Positions 27,304 to 36,491 of a stretch of DNA of 64,000 bases are shown here, piece by piece. Positions within the stretch are counted from its first letter, which is position 1. Every line of letters begins with the position of its first letter. The position numbers and the translations under genes were made by a program. The notes beneath the pieces were generated by a model. The model was not told where the DNA came from. It saw only the letters and a list, made by a program, of their open reading frames with translations, and did not search any database. This DNA comes from Cytophagales bacterium (GTDB lineage: Bacteria; Bacteroidota; Bacteroidia; Cytophagales; Microscillaceae), in contig RDZE01000020.1 of NCBI GenBank assembly GCA_004293905.1, positions 1 to 64,000 on the forward strand, given 5' to 3'.

Positions 27304-28518
27304 ATGAAAATAGGTATTATCCGCGAAGGAAAAAACCCTCCTGACCGCAGGGTTGCTTTTACCCCCGAACAATGTTTGGAAATTCAGCAAAAATACCCTT
27401 CTATCCAATGTGTAGTGCAACCAAGTGCTATTCGTTGTATACCTGATGAGGCTTATCAACAAAAAGGGATTGCTTTACAAGAAAACTTAGAAGAGTGTGA
27501 TGTATTGTTTGGTGTAAAAGAGGTGCCTATCCCTGAATTAATTGCGCAAAAAACTTATTTTTTCTTTTCGCATACCATCAAAAAACAACCCTACAATAGA
27601 AATTTACTTTGCACTGTTTTAGAAAAAAATATTCGTCTGATTGATTATGAGTGCCTAAAAAATACTCAAGGCAAAAGAGTAGTAGCTTTTGGGCGTTTCG
27701 CAGGGTTGGTAGGGGCTTACGAAGGGTTTCTGGTTTTTGGTCAAAAAAGTGGACTTTTTTCGCTTAAACCTCCTCAAAATTGTCAAAATTTGGAAGAAAT
27801 GTCGCAAGAACTTCGCAAAATGGTGCTGCCTCCCCTCAAAATTATACTTACGGGGAGCGGTCGTGTGGGCAAGGGTGCGCTCGAAATTCTCAAAATAGCA
27901 GGTATCGAAGCAGTAAGTCCTGAAGATTTTATAAGTAAAAACTTTGACAAGCCTGTTTTTACGCATCTTGGTTCCAAAGATTACTACAAAGCTACCAAAC
28001 CTGAACGTGTTCACGCTGATTTTTACGAATATCCAGAAGATTTTGAGAGTTATTTTTTCCAATATTTACGCCACGCACATTTATTCATTTCGGCACACTA
28101 TTGGAATCCCAAAGCCCCTGCTTTGTTCAGTGCCGATGATTTAGAAACGCCTCATCAGTTGCAAGTAGTTGCCGATATTACTTGTGATATTGCAGGCTCA
28201 GTGCCTTGTACCCTAAAAACGAGCACTATTACAGAACCCGTCTATGATTATGTGCCCTCACTTAGAAACATAGCTGATGCCTATACAAGCCCTCAAAATA
28301 TTAGCATTATGGCTATAGACAATCTGCCTACGGCTTTGCCTTATGATGCTTCGCAATCGTTCGGAGAGCAACTCATCAAGGAGGTTATCCCTGTTTTGGT
28401 AGGTTTGGGAGATGAAAAGGTATTAGCTCGTGCTACTATTGCTGAAAAAGGGCAATTAGGCTCTTCCTTTACTTATTTACAAGACTATGTGAGTGGGTGT
28501 TATGAAGAAGTACGATAA
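27304..28518 (+). CDS. Saccharopine dehydrogenase-like (AlaDH/PNT N-terminal) enzyme
   Basis: About 404 residues from the ATG at 27304 (MKIGIIREGKNPPDRRVAF), which fits the AlaDH/PNT N-terminal start; the in-frame extension upstream overlaps the promoter. Visible: PDRRVAFTPEQC, FFFSHTIKKQPYN, AFGRFAGLVGAY and the NAD-binding loop LTGSGRVGKGALE. These match the lysine-forming saccharopine dehydrogenase (Lys1) branch better than alanine dehydrogenase, so it probably oxidises saccharopine or a related imino acid with NAD. No lysine-pathway partner is adjacent. A -7 element TATTTTTG sits at 27251-27258. Confidence 0.78.
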   Translation: MKIGIIREGKNPPDRRVAFTPEQCLEIQQKYPSIQCVVQPSAIRCIPDEAYQQKGIALQENLEECDVLFGVKEVPIPELIAQKTYFFFSHTIKKQPYNRNLLCTVLEKNIRLIDYECLKNTQGKRVVAFGRFAGLVGAYEGFLVFGQKSGLFSLKPPQNCQNLEEMSQELRKMVLPPLKIILTGSGRVGKGALEILKIAGIEAVSPEDFISKNFDKPVFTHLGSKDYYKATKPERVHADFYEYPEDFESYFFQYLRHAHLFISAHYWNPKAPALFSADDLETPHQLQVVADITCDIAGSVPCTLKTSTITEPVYDYVPSLRNIADAYTSPQNISIMAIDNLPTALPYDASQSFGEQLIKEVIPVLVGLGDEKVLARATIAEKGQLGSSFTYLQDYVSGCYEEVR

Positions 28519-28527
28519 AAATTAAAA

Positions 28528-28568
28528 AACGAACCTATTGTAATTGTTTAGCAATTCACAGGTTCGTT
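28528..28568 (-). terminator. Terminator after the nucleotide-sugar dehydrogenase
   Basis: A 9-bp outer stem (AACGAACCT at 28528-28536 with its complement at 28560-28568) contains a smaller inner AATTG/CAATT stem. On the minus strand it runs into a T-rich tract (TTTTAATTTTT). It lies between two converging genes and may also slow plus-strand transcription from the dehydrogenase at 27304-28518. Confidence 0.7.
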
Positions 28569-28580
28569 GTATTCTGTAAA

Positions 28581-29837
28581 TTATAGACGCGCATCTACTT
28601 CTTGTTTTTTCAAGAATGATTTTACATCATAAATCACTGTGTTCTCTTGTTGGAATGCGCCAAAATCAAGTGTTTTAAATTCTTCGTGCGCTACCGCCAA
28701 TACTACTGCATCATATTTTTGATTGATTTTAGGCAATAGGTGAATGTTGTACTCTTCGTGTACTTCTTCGGCTTCGGCGCAAGGGTCGTATACATCTACA
28801 TGAAGTCCAAATTCTTTGAGTTCGTTATAAATATCTATTACACGCGTATTGCGCACATCAGGGCAATTTTCTTTGAAAGTAAAGCCCAATATCAATACTT
28901 TGGCTTCTTTGATGACGTGGTTTTTATTGATAAGTAGTTTTACCACTTTATCAGCCACATATTTCCCCATTCCGTCATTGATGCGTCTGCCCGATAAGAT
29001 TACTTGTGGGTGGTAGCCTACCATTTCGGCTTTGTGTGTAAGATAGTAAGGGTCTACGCCAATGCAATGCCCTCCTACTAAGCCGGGGCGGAAGGGTAGA
29101 AAGTTCCATTTAGTGCCTGCGGCTTCTAATACTTCTAAGGTATCTATTTGTAATTTATCAAAAATGAGTGCCAATTCATTGACAAATGCTATGTTGATGT
29201 CTCTTTGTGTGTTTTCTATGACTTTGGCGGCTTCGGCTACTTTGATGGAGGAGGCTAAATAAGTTCCTGCTGTGATGATTAAGCCATACAGTTGATTGAG
29301 TTCTTGGGCTATTTCAGGAGTACTTCCACTGACTACTTTTTTGATAGTAGGGAGTCTGTGTTGTTTATCACCAGGATTGATGCGCTCAGGTGAGTAGCCA
29401 CAATAAAAATCTTGGTTGTATTTAAGTCCGCTTATTTCTTCTAAAATAGGAACGCAAACTTCTTCGGTACAGCCGGGATATACTGTGGATTCATACACGA
29501 TGATGTCGCCTTTTTTGAGTATCTTGGCGATGGTTTGGGTTGCTTTTCTGATGGGTGTAAGGTCAGGCTGGCGCGCCTCATCTATGGGGGTAGGAACAGT
29601 GATGATGAATATTTGCGCCTCTTTGAGGGCTTCTGTATCGTGGGTGTAGCTCAGTAAGTTGGCTTGTTTCAATTCCTCAGCTTCTACTTCGCGTGTGCGG
29701 TCGTGGTAATTTTTGAGCTCTTCTATGCGTTTGGTATTGATATCAAAACCGATGGTAGTGATTTTTTTGCCAAACTCTACGGCTAAGGGCAGACCTACAT
29801 AACCTAACCCAATGACTGCTATTTTTTTATGATTCAT
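28581..29837 (-). CDS. Nucleotide-sugar dehydrogenase (TviB/WbpA-type)
   Basis: 418 residues, UDP-glucose/GDP-mannose dehydrogenase superfamily. The N-terminal NAD fold begins [20 protein letters not shown]. The middle has [12 protein letters not shown] and [17 protein letters not shown]. The catalytic cysteine lies in [13 protein letters not shown] (near 265) and the C-terminal domain in [14 protein letters not shown]. The DPYYL variant is typical of the UDP-N-acetylhexosamine dehydrogenases TviB/WbpA/WbpO that make UDP-N-acetyl uronates for surface polysaccharide. No other polysaccharide genes are adjacent; gmd is 9 kb away. A terminator follows. Confidence 0.92.
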   Translation of the reverse strand: MNHKKIAVIGLGYVGLPLAVEFGKKITTIGFDINTKRIEELKNYHDRTREVEAEELKQANLLSYTHDTEALKEAQIFIITVPTPIDEARQPDLTPIRKATQTIAKILKKGDIIVYESTVYPGCTEEVCVPILEEISGLKYNQDFYCGYSPERINPGDKQHRLPTIKKVVSGSTPEIAQELNQLYGLIITAGTYLASSIKVAEAAKVIENTQRDINIAFVNELALIFDKLQIDTLEVLEAAGTKWNFLPFRPGLVGGHCIGVDPYYLTHKAEMVGYHPQVILSGRRINDGMGKYVADKVVKLLINKNHVIKEAKVLILGFTFKENCPDVRNTRVIDIYNELKEFGLHVDVYDPCAEAEEVHEEYNIHLLPKINQKYDAVVLAVAHEEFKTLDFGAFQQENTVIYDVKSFLKKQEVDARL

Positions 29838-29924
29838 AATTTATTACTTCTTCTTGTAGATAGGAAAACTTTGGCAAACTTCCTACTTTTTTGGCTTTTT
29901 TCCAAATGTTTGGTTTCATTATGA

Positions 29925-29959
29925 AAAAGCCAAGCAATTTTGTGTGTTGCTTGGCTTTT
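29925..29959 (-). terminator. Intrinsic terminator after the lytic transglycosylase
   Basis: A perfect 13-bp stem (AAAAGCCAAGCAA at 29925-29937 with its complement at 29947-29959) has a 9-base loop. It lies about 20 bases after the transglycosylase stop and is followed on the minus strand by a short T-run. Confidence 0.78.
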
Positions 29960-29980
29960 GGAAAGTTATTTTTTCGAGAA

Positions 29981-31177
29981 TTAGACTTCTTGCTTATTTT
30001 CAAAAACAAATCTCTTACGAATTCTATCTCGGAACTTAAGCCCCATTTTGGGCGATAAGGTCGCGATTTCCAAGTTTTGTTTTTTGCTTAGTTTTCCACC
30101 TTCTTTTTGGTGGCTATGCAAAATATCTTGACCGGGATATTTCACTAAGGGGAACACAATAGGGTTTTGGTATTCGTTTTTCTTCTTTTGGGTATTTTTC
30201 TTTTCACCTGCGATGGCTCTTTTTGCCTCTATGGTTTCTAAGGGTTTTACCATTTTCCTCTTGCTCATGGGGTAGCGAATGGCATAGCCACGCATACTCA
30301 CGGGCAATACTCCTTTTTTGAGATGAGGGTTTAGAAGTTTCATTTCAGCTTCTGAAACGCCAATATTTCTACTAAAGTCTTTCAAATTGAAATTCCATTT
30401 GGTGGTAAAAATATCAGTGGCTACAGCGTTGATGGTTTGAGAAGCGTAAATGTTGTGGTCATCGGCATAATTCATTACATAAGCTATTGCAACAAATTTT
30501 GGCAAATAAGCCTGTGTTTGTGCGGGTAGGTAAGGATAGATGCTTTTAAAATCTTTTTTACCGCCTGCATTGTCAATAGCGATCATTACGTTTCCTTCGC
30601 CACAGTTATAGGCTGCTAATACTAAGTGCCAATCGCCAAACATATCATATAGATATTTGAAATATCGGCATGCAGCTTCTGTAGCTTTGTAAGGGTCTAC
30701 TCTCTCGTCCACGTATTCATTTTGGAGCAAACCAAAACGAGCACCTGTTTCGGGCATAAATTGCCATAAACCCATAGCTCCAAAATAGGATACTGCTTCA
30801 GGCTTTAATTCCGATTCTAAAACGGCAACATATTTCAACTCTTCGGGCAACTGATGGCGTTGCAAGGTTTCCTCGAAAATAGTAAAATAGAAGTCTTTTT
30901 TTGATAATAACTCTAAGGTACTTTTTCGGTCGCGTAGTAAATAATTTTCTATGATGGTATGTACTTGCGAGGAGTAAGGAAGTTGGATATTGTTCTCCGC
31001 TTTGAATAGTCGGGTTTTGATGAGGCTTTCTGTCAGTGTTGTGTGAATGAGGAGGCTATCAGTGTCTGTCAAAAAAGTGGTGGTCAGATTGTCTTTTTCA
31101 TGGAGACCTAATGCACTTGCTTGAGATGATATGCTAAGCATACCCGCGCAAGCGAGCGTCGTTAGTGTTACTTTCAT
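29981..31177 (-). CDS. Lytic murein transglycosylase (SLT domain)
   Basis: 398 residues. An N-terminal hydrophobic signal (MKVTLTTLACAGMLSISSQASAL) precedes a Slt-type domain (about 100-235). The catalytic glutamate is in AVLESELKP (Glu121), then AVSYFGAMGLWQFMPETGARFG and LAAYNCGEGNV. It cleaves glycosidic bonds of peptidoglycan to 1,6-anhydro ends. The C-terminal part (DFSRNIGVSEAEMKLLNPHLKKG) resembles the MltD C-terminal region before LysM repeats, but no clear LysM is visible. A canonical promoter lies just upstream. Regulation otherwise is not visible. Confidence 0.92.
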   Translation of the reverse strand: MKVTLTTLACAGMLSISSQASALGLHEKDNLTTTFLTDTDSLLIHTTLTESLIKTRLFKAENNIQLPYSSQVHTIIENYLLRDRKSTLELLSKKDFYFTIFEETLQRHQLPEELKYVAVLESELKPEAVSYFGAMGLWQFMPETGARFGLLQNEYVDERVDPYKATEAACRYFKYLYDMFGDWHLVLAAYNCGEGNVMIAIDNAGGKKDFKSIYPYLPAQTQAYLPKFVAIAYVMNYADDHNIYASQTINAVATDIFTTKWNFNLKDFSRNIGVSEAEMKLLNPHLKKGVLPVSMRGYAIRYPMSKRKMVKPLETIEAKRAIAGEKKNTQKKKNEYQNPIVFPLVKYPGQDILHSHQKEGGKLSKKQNLEIATLSPKMGLKFRDRIRKRFVFENKQEV

Positions 31178-31203
31178 GTAAAATGAGTATTTGGTTAGGG
31201 GGG

Positions 31204-31234
31204 CAAAGTTATACAGTGTTTTTTAGAATTCAAA
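31204..31234 (-). promoter_or_regulatory. Promoter of the lytic transglycosylase gene
   Basis: On the minus strand TTTG (31234-31231), exactly 19 bases, then TAACTTTG (31211-31204). The predicted transcript starts near 31197, about 20 bases before the ATG at 31177. Confidence 0.78.
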
Positions 31235-31405
31235 ATTTTTGTGCAATTTTTTTTATAGCACCTATCTATAAGTAGCTGATTATCAGAAGATTAATGTACT
31301 ATTTTTATAGTCAATATTAGGAAAGTACAATTGTGTAAAATAATACTACAAAAAGCCAATATTTTTAGCATTTGCTTATTCAGTAACATATTGATTTATA
31401 ATTAT

Positions 31406-32107
31406 TTATAATTTAAGTAAAACTTCAGGGTCGGGGCAAATAGAGAGGTAAAAATCGCGTTCAATTTTAGGTGCTACTCCAAAGAAATCTCCTTTTTTGC
31501 CTAATAAATCTCTGATGATTTGAAAATGTAGGTGGGTTGCCCATTGCCCGTTTTCGTGCACATCGCCCAAAGTGGCGATACAGTCGCCTGCTTCAAAGGA
31601 TTTACCTTCGTATAGGTTTTGAAGACTTTCGCGGCTTAGGTGTCCATAGAGTGTGTAAAAAGTCTTATTTTTTAGGTTGTGTTCCAGAATGATGGTAGGT
31701 CCGTAGTCGCCCATGTGCGCATTGTCCTGAAAACTATGTACTTTTGCTTGTAGTGGCGTATAGATAGGTGTTTGGGCGGGCATCCAAATATCAATACCAA
31801 GATGAATGGAGCGTGATAGCCCTTCTTGAGTGTCGAATACGGCACTGCGTTGGTATACGGCGCGTTCCTCGTTGTAGCCCCCTAAACCGACTTTGGCTTG
31901 GGCATCTGATAGGGCGGCACTGATATAGGCTTGCATTTTTTCGGGAGAGCTTAGGTCTACATTGAGCAAGCTATGGTTATGCACCGAAAAATCAAACCAT
32001 ATATATCGGTCTTTTTGAAAATGAATAGGTACTACTCTGGCTACCGATTCTTGGACTTCGAGGAGAGCCGCTGTCAGCGTTTCATTGTCAGGAAATAAAT
32101 TTTCCAT
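31406..32107 (-). CDS. M23-family peptidoglycan metallopeptidase
   Basis: About 233 residues from the ATG at 32107. The LytM fold is shown by HLGIDIWMP (zinc ligands His102 and Asp106), YTLYGHLS and ATHLHF (His192/194). No signal peptide is apparent, which is unusual for a wall hydrolase: it may be cytoplasmic, exported otherwise, or the true start may differ. All zinc ligands are present, so it should be an active endopeptidase. Next upstream on the same strand, 19 bases away, is a VanZ-like gene, suggesting a wall-related operon. Confidence 0.85.
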   Translation of the reverse strand: MENLFPDNETLTAALLEVQESVARVVPIHFQKDRYIWFDFSVHNHSLLNVDLSSPEKMQAYISAALSDAQAKVGLGGYNEERAVYQRSAVFDTQEGLSRSIHLGIDIWMPAQTPIYTPLQAKVHSFQDNAHMGDYGPTIILEHNLKNKTFYTLYGHLSRESLQNLYEGKSFEAGDCIATLGDVHENGQWATHLHFQIIRDLLGKKGDFFGVAPKIERDFYLSICPDPEVLLKL

Positions 32108-32126
32108 AATCAAGTATGATGTGTTT

Positions 32127-32477
32127 TTATCGTATAAATTTTGAGAATAAAAAACTCGCCAATATTGCTCCTGTTATATCTGCTAATACATCTAATAAGT
32201 CGCCACTTCGTCCTTTAATATAGTAGTGTTGTATAATTTCAATGATAATGGCATAAAAGAGCAATGCTATTATATACTGTAGATAAACTGTTAGTTTGAG
32301 CTTTTGTTTGTTTTTGACTATTGCCCAAAGTGCCAAGCCTTGAAGTATGAAAAATAAAAATGCGTGTACTATTTTATCTAAGTGTGGTATTTTTGCGGGA
32401 GGAGATGGAACAGAAGGCATAAAACACAAATAAGCTATCCATAAAAACCATAACCAGAAAATAATCCAATATTTCAT
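32127..32477 (-). CDS. VanZ-like membrane protein
   Basis: 116 residues with four predicted membrane segments. The VanZ-like signature appears in IPHLDKIVHAFLFFILQ and in AIIIEIIQHYYIKGRSGDLLDVLADITGA, which are close to the family consensus. VanZ is associated with teicoplanin resistance in enterococci, but in Bacteroidota this short form is a common chromosomal gene of unknown role. It sits in a three-gene minus-strand run with a hypothetical gene upstream (24-base gap) and an M23 peptidase downstream. Confidence 0.85.
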   Translation of the reverse strand: MKYWIIFWLWFLWIAYLCFMPSVPSPPAKIPHLDKIVHAFLFFILQGLALWAIVKNKQKLKLTVYLQYIIALLFYAIIIEIIQHYYIKGRSGDLLDVLADITGAILASFLFSKFIR

Positions 32478-32501
32478 TGCTTAAAGTATTGCTTGAGGTG
32501 C

Positions 32502-33506
32502 TTAGGGTTGTGTAGTGGCTTCTATGGGGTCTACTTGTTTGTACACAGTCGCAATAAGGTCTAATATACTATTAAGATTCGGGATTTTTCTTTCACTTAC
32601 TTCCATACCATATTTCCAATATTCCTCACCCTGATTTCCTTTGTAGGTAGTTGTAGTTTGGTAAAAAGACTGTGCTAATTTAACTTTAAAACCATACTTG
32701 GTCGGTTTGTCTTCTTTTTTGAGCCTAAAACTGGGTTTTATGGCTGAAGTTTTCAAAGTGTAATGCTTTTTGGGTAGGCTCATTTGTAGTTGATACACCC
32801 TTTTTACCTTAATTTTATATTTGTTTCCTTTTCTTTTATATTTGAATCTTTCACGAATCACATCTTGCACTTTTAGCCAAAGCACTGTTCCATCGCTTAA
32901 ACGTGTTCTTAGATTGAGCATATCATAAATATAGAAAGTACCGTTGCCTTTAGTATCTTTTTTTAGTTCATCTTTTTGTTTGGTTTTGGCGGGGTCGCGC
33001 ATGTTGATGTTCAACTGTATTGGGGTTTGAGGGCGTGTTTCCTCTTTCAATACGGCGACTAAGGGCACAATAAAATTGCGCAAAAAGTTGGGCATGTTTC
33101 GTTTTTGGGTAACTGTCTTTTGTGTTTTTGCTTCATATATGTAGTGCCAAACCCAAAAAGGGACAGAAGACAGAAAAATAGCTATATATATCCAACTTCT
33201 GAAATCTCCCTCTGATATCATCAGGAGCCAAATACCAAAAATAATAGTACCAATGGATAATGCCCACAAACACCCCGAATTATCACCATATTTTTTAGGA
33301 AATACACGCAAGTAATTGTCTACATGGTAATCATATTCGGCAATCTCTTGCAAATAATCAAGCCATTGTTCTGCTGTATAGGCTTGTTGCAGGTGTTTTT
33401 GTTCTATTACTTGTTTTTGTTCCACATTCAAACGCTCATAAGCATCTTTTACAGCTTGCAAAAGTTGTTTTTTTTCATCGCTTGAGAATTTGGGTATATT
33501 TTCCAT
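32502..33506 (-). CDS. Hypothetical two-span membrane protein
   Basis: About 334 residues from ATG 33506. I do not recognise the family. A charged N-terminal helical region (about 1-80) is followed by two hydrophobic spans (GCLWALSIGTIIFGIWLLMI and WIYIAIFLSSVPFWVWHYI). A large soluble C-terminal domain follows, rich in Lys and aromatic beta-strand-like runs: YDMLNLRTRLSDGTVLWLK, RFKYKRKGNKYKIKVKR, YQLQMSLPKKHY. The in-frame extension to 33590 overlaps the promoter region of the divergent Rrf2 gene and is unlikely. It precedes VanZ by 24 bases. Confidence 0.65.
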   Translation of the reverse strand: MENIPKFSSDEKKQLLQAVKDAYERLNVEQKQVIEQKHLQQAYTAEQWLDYLQEIAEYDYHVDNYLRVFPKKYGDNSGCLWALSIGTIIFGIWLLMISEGDFRSWIYIAIFLSSVPFWVWHYIYEAKTQKTVTQKRNMPNFLRNFIVPLVAVLKEETRPQTPIQLNINMRDPAKTKQKDELKKDTKGNGTFYIYDMLNLRTRLSDGTVLWLKVQDVIRERFKYKRKGNKYKIKVKRVYQLQMSLPKKHYTLKTSAIKPSFRLKKEDKPTKYGFKVKLAQSFYQTTTTYKGNQGEEYWKYGMEVSERKIPNLNSILDLIATVYKQVDPIEATTQP

Positions 33507-33628
33507 TTTTCCATTTATTGAACAATCAAATATACTCATTTTGTGTAAAAAACCATAATTTATCCTATCTTTTTTTGTTTTTTTGTGCAAATTGTATTAT
33601 TATTGTCAAGTAAAATTGTTCTCCAATA

Positions 33629-34063
33629 ATGCTATCCCAAAAGAACAAATACGCTATCAAAGCACTTTTATACTTGGCACAATTGCCCAAAGGCGAGCGT
33701 GCTAAAACTGCCGATATATCTAAGGCGGCTCATATTCCTAAAAAATTCTTAGAACTAATCCTCTTAGAGCTTAAAAGAGCGCAGATGGTCGCCAGCAAAC
33801 AAGGCGTGCAAGGAGGGTATTATTTACTCAAAAAACCTGAGGAAATTTCATTGATAGATGTTTTTAGGCTTATCGATGGTCCTATTGCTTTACTCCCTTG
33901 TGCTTCGCTAAAATTTTATGAACCTTGCGAAGATTGCCAACAAGAGGAAGCCTGTAGGCTGAGGTGGGCATTGATAGAAATTAGAAATCAAACTTTGGCT
34001 ATCTTAGAAAAAATTTCTCTTAAAACTATGTTAGACCAAAAAACTGAAGAATTAATTCTATAA
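33629..34063 (+). CDS. Rrf2-family transcriptional regulator
   Basis: 144 residues. An N-terminal winged helix (MLSQKNKYAIKALLYLAQLP, IPKKFLELILLELKRAQMV, GGYYLLKKPEEI) is characteristic of Rrf2. The sensing segment has four cysteines: Cys91, Cys100, Cys103 and Cys109 in CASLKFYEPCEDCQQEEAC. IscR and NsrR use three cysteines in this zone to hold an iron-sulfur cluster, so a cluster or redox sensor is likely; the fourth may be a ligand or spare. It is a stand-alone gene divergent from 32502-33506, with recA downstream. Targets cannot be told. Confidence 0.9.
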   Translation: MLSQKNKYAIKALLYLAQLPKGERAKTADISKAAHIPKKFLELILLELKRAQMVASKQGVQGGYYLLKKPEEISLIDVFRLIDGPIALLPCASLKFYEPCEDCQQEEACRLRWALIEIRNQTLAILEKISLKTMLDQKTEELIL

Positions 34064-34178
34064 ATTTATATTTTTTTAGCAAAATTTCATAATTATAACA
34101 TTTTTTTATAATTTTGCTCAAAATATAAAACAACTCTATTCCAAAATCGTATCATTACACATATTTTATATACACATT

Positions 34179-35249
34179 ATGGATAATTCAGAAAAACTCA
34201 AATCGTTGCAAAATACGATTGAAAAATTAGATAAAATCTATGGCAAAGGTACTGTGATGCGCCTTAGCGATGAAAAAGTAGAGGACGTAGCCGTTATCTC
34301 TACGGGTTCTTTGGGCTTAGACATCGCCTTAGGCATAGGCGGCGTACCGCGCGGACGTGTAGTAGAAATCTACGGACCTGAGTCTTCAGGGAAAACAACT
34401 TTAGCCATGCACTGTATTGCCGAAGCACAAAAACAAGGAGGCATCGCTGCTTTTGTAGACGCTGAACACGCTTTTGATAAATTATATGCCGAAAAATTGG
34501 GCATTGATACCGAAAATCTACTTATCTCACAGCCCGACAACGGCGAGCAAGCCCTCGAAATAGCAGAACACCTTATCCGTTCAGGGGCTATAGATATTAT
34601 AGTGATAGACTCCGTAGCTGCCTTAGTGCCTAAAAGCGAATTGGAAGGCGAAATGGGGGACTCTAAAATGGGCTTACAAGCACGCCTGATGTCGCAAGCT
34701 CTCCGAAAACTCACAGGAGCCGTGAATAAAACCAAATGTTGTTGTATATTCATCAACCAATTGCGCGATAAAATAGGGGTGATGTTTGGTAGCCCTGAAA
34801 CTACTACTGGTGGAAATGCCCTTAAATTTTATGCTTCTATCCGTCTTGATATACGCCGTATTAGCCAAATCAAAGAAGGTACGGACAATATTATAGGCAA
34901 TAGAACCAAAGTAAAAGTAGTAAAAAATAAACTTGCACCTCCGTTCAAAATCACAGAATTTGACATTATCTATGGTGAAGGCGTTTCGCGTGTGGGCGAA
35001 GTGATAGATATGGGAGTAGAATTAGACGTAATCAAAAAATCAGGCTCTTGGTTCTCCTATGGCGATACAAAATTGGGGCAAGGACGCGATTCCGTAAAAG
35101 AAATTCTATTAGACAACCCAGAATTAATGGAAAATATAGAAGGTAAGATAAAAGAAAAAATTAATTCCCCTGAAATCATAGAACCTAAAGCAAAAGGTAA
35201 AAAAGCAGCAAGTGCTTCTGTAGCTACTGTTGCAGACGACGACGAATAA
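34179..35249 (+). CDS. recA: Recombinase RecA
   Basis: 356 residues, full length. It is the DNA strand-exchange and SOS co-protease. Walker [10 protein letters not shown] at 66-74; Walker B region [15 protein letters not shown]; loop 1 and 2 regions with [44 protein letters not shown] and [13 protein letters not shown]. The C-terminal tail is Lys-rich then acidic (VADDDE), as usual. A -7 element TAATTTTG at 34109-34116 is present. I saw no obvious LexA box by eye. It is followed by a strong hairpin terminator. Confidence 0.99.
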   Translation: MDNSEKLKSLQNTIEKLDKIYGKGTVMRLSDEKVEDVAVISTGSLGLDIALGIGGVPRGRVVEIYGPESSGKTTLAMHCIAEAQKQGGIAAFVDAEHAFDKLYAEKLGIDTENLLISQPDNGEQALEIAEHLIRSGAIDIIVIDSVAALVPKSELEGEMGDSKMGLQARLMSQALRKLTGAVNKTKCCCIFINQLRDKIGVMFGSPETTTGGNALKFYASIRLDIRRISQIKEGTDNIIGNRTKVKVVKNKLAPPFKITEFDIIYGEGVSRVGEVIDMGVELDVIKKSGSWFSYGDTKLGQGRDSVKEILLDNPELMENIEGKIKEKINSPEIIEPKAKGKKAASASVATVADDDE

Positions 35250-35275
35250 AAAAAAATCTCACTCTCTCTTACTTG

Positions 35276-35310
35276 CATAGATTTTCTGCACACAAAACAG
35301 AAAATCTATG
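35276..35310 (+). terminator. Terminator hairpin after recA
   Basis: A perfect 13-bp stem (CATAGATTTTCTG at 35276-35288 with its complement at 35298-35310) has a 9-base loop. The following bases TATTTTTG (35311-35318) act as the U-tract. They also match the -7 element for the next gene at 35345. Confidence 0.8.
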
Positions 35311-35344
35311 TATTTTTGCAAGAAAATACAACGCTGCATAGTAT

Positions 35345-35872
35345 ATGAGAAAACTCACTATGGAAGAGCTGAATAGGCTTGACGTACCAACTTTTAAGGA
35401 AGTTCCTAAAAATAATTTTGTTCTAATCTTAGATAGTATTCGTAGCCTGCACAATGTAGGCTCTATTTTTAGGTCAGCCGATGCTTTTTTAGCCCAAAAA
35501 ATATATCTTTGTGGCATCACAGGCACCCCTCCACACCGCGAAATACAAAAAACCGCATTAGGTGCTACCGAAAGTGTACAATGGCAGTACGAAAAAGATG
35601 CCTTAACCACCATCAAACAACTTAAGCAAGAAGGATATTTAATTGTAGCCTTAGAACAAGCCGACCAAAGCCAAGATTTGGCTCATTATCATTTCGATAA
35701 AAACCAAAAATATGCTTTCATATTGGGCAATGAAATGTTTGGGATTGATGAACAACTCATCACCCAAGTAGATGTATGCCTCGAAATACCTCAATTTGGC
35801 ACTAAACATTCCCTTAATGTTGCCGTAAGTACGGGTATTCTTCTTTGGGATTATTTTTTAAAAACGCAGTAA
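35345..35872 (+). CDS. SpoU/TrmH-family RNA methyltransferase
   Basis: 175 residues, a single SPOUT domain without an N-terminal L30-like extension. Visible motifs: LDSIRSLHNVGSIFRSADAF (motif 1), ILGNEMFGIDEQLI (motif 2) and EIPQFGTKHSLNVAVSTGILLWD (motif 3). These form the knotted SAM-binding site for 2'-O-ribose methylation of tRNA or rRNA. The exact target (TrmH-like Gm18, TrmL-like or other) cannot be assigned. It ends 5 bases before the miaE start and is cotranscribed with it, which suggests a tRNA target (inference). Confidence 0.93.
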   Translation: MRKLTMEELNRLDVPTFKEVPKNNFVLILDSIRSLHNVGSIFRSADAFLAQKIYLCGITGTPPHREIQKTALGATESVQWQYEKDALTTIKQLKQEGYLIVALEQADQSQDLAHYHFDKNQKYAFILGNEMFGIDEQLITQVDVCLEIPQFGTKHSLNVAVSTGILLWDYFLKTQ

Positions 35873-35877
35873 AAAAT

Positions 35878-36459
35878 ATGCTTGGATTACAACTTCCTAC
35901 TGACCCACGTTGGGTAAATTTAGCCGAAAAAAGTATTCAGGAAATACTCACAGACCATGCCTATTGTGAGCAAAAAGCCGCCACAAGTTGCATATCACTT
36001 ATAGTACATTTTCCTGAGCGGCAAGCCTTAGTGGAAACACTCACTCCTGTAGTAACCGAAGAATGGGGGCATTTCAGAATGGTATTGCAGGAGTTGAAAA
36101 AGAGAGGATTGGGTTTAGGAAAACAGCGGCGCGATGAATATGTGATTGCTCTGCAAAAATTGGAGCGAAAAGGGGGGCATATTGATAGACAATTAATGGA
36201 TAAATTGCTCATCAATGCTATTATAGAGGCGCGTAGTTGTGAACGATTTAGGTTGCTTTCTGAAAATATAGATGATGCCGATTTGCGTATTTTTTATCAT
36301 GAACTCATGATTTCGGAAGCGGGGCATTATGTCAATTTTGTAGATTTAGCCAAAACCTACATGCCTGATGAGGTTGTAAAACAACGCCTCAAAGAAATGT
36401 TAGACGCAGAAGCCGAAATTATGAAAAATCTTGAAATTCGTGGTGATAGAATGCACTAA
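35878..36459 (+). CDS. miaE: tRNA 2-methylthio-N6-isopentenyladenosine hydroxylase
   Basis: About 193 residues from ATG 35878. MiaE is a diiron monooxygenase hydroxylating the isopentenyl side chain of ms2i6A37 in tRNA. The ferritin-like four-helix fold and iron ligands are visible: AYCEQKAAT, EEWGHFRMVL (ExxH), EARSCERFRLL and SEAGHYVNFV (ExxH). Length is slightly under the enterobacterial enzyme. It follows the SPOUT methyltransferase gene by 5 bases, making a small tRNA-modification operon. Confidence 0.92.
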   Translation: MLGLQLPTDPRWVNLAEKSIQEILTDHAYCEQKAATSCISLIVHFPERQALVETLTPVVTEEWGHFRMVLQELKKRGLGLGKQRRDEYVIALQKLERKGGHIDRQLMDKLLINAIIEARSCERFRLLSENIDDADLRIFYHELMISEAGHYVNFVDLAKTYMPDEVVKQRLKEMLDAEAEIMKNLEIRGDRMH

Positions 36460-36491
36460 AATATACATTTTTCACCTTTTTATTACATGGT

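Noticed and set aside
28528..28568. GGTTCG motif reminiscent of a tRNA T-arm
   Set aside because: The surrounding bases form a simple terminator stem; no acceptor, D or anticodon arms can be drawn.
29827..30009. Open frame of 60 codons beside the nucleotide-sugar dehydrogenase
   Set aside because: It spans the terminator hairpin at 29925-29959 and the tail of the transglycosylase gene, with no motif and no plausible promoter.
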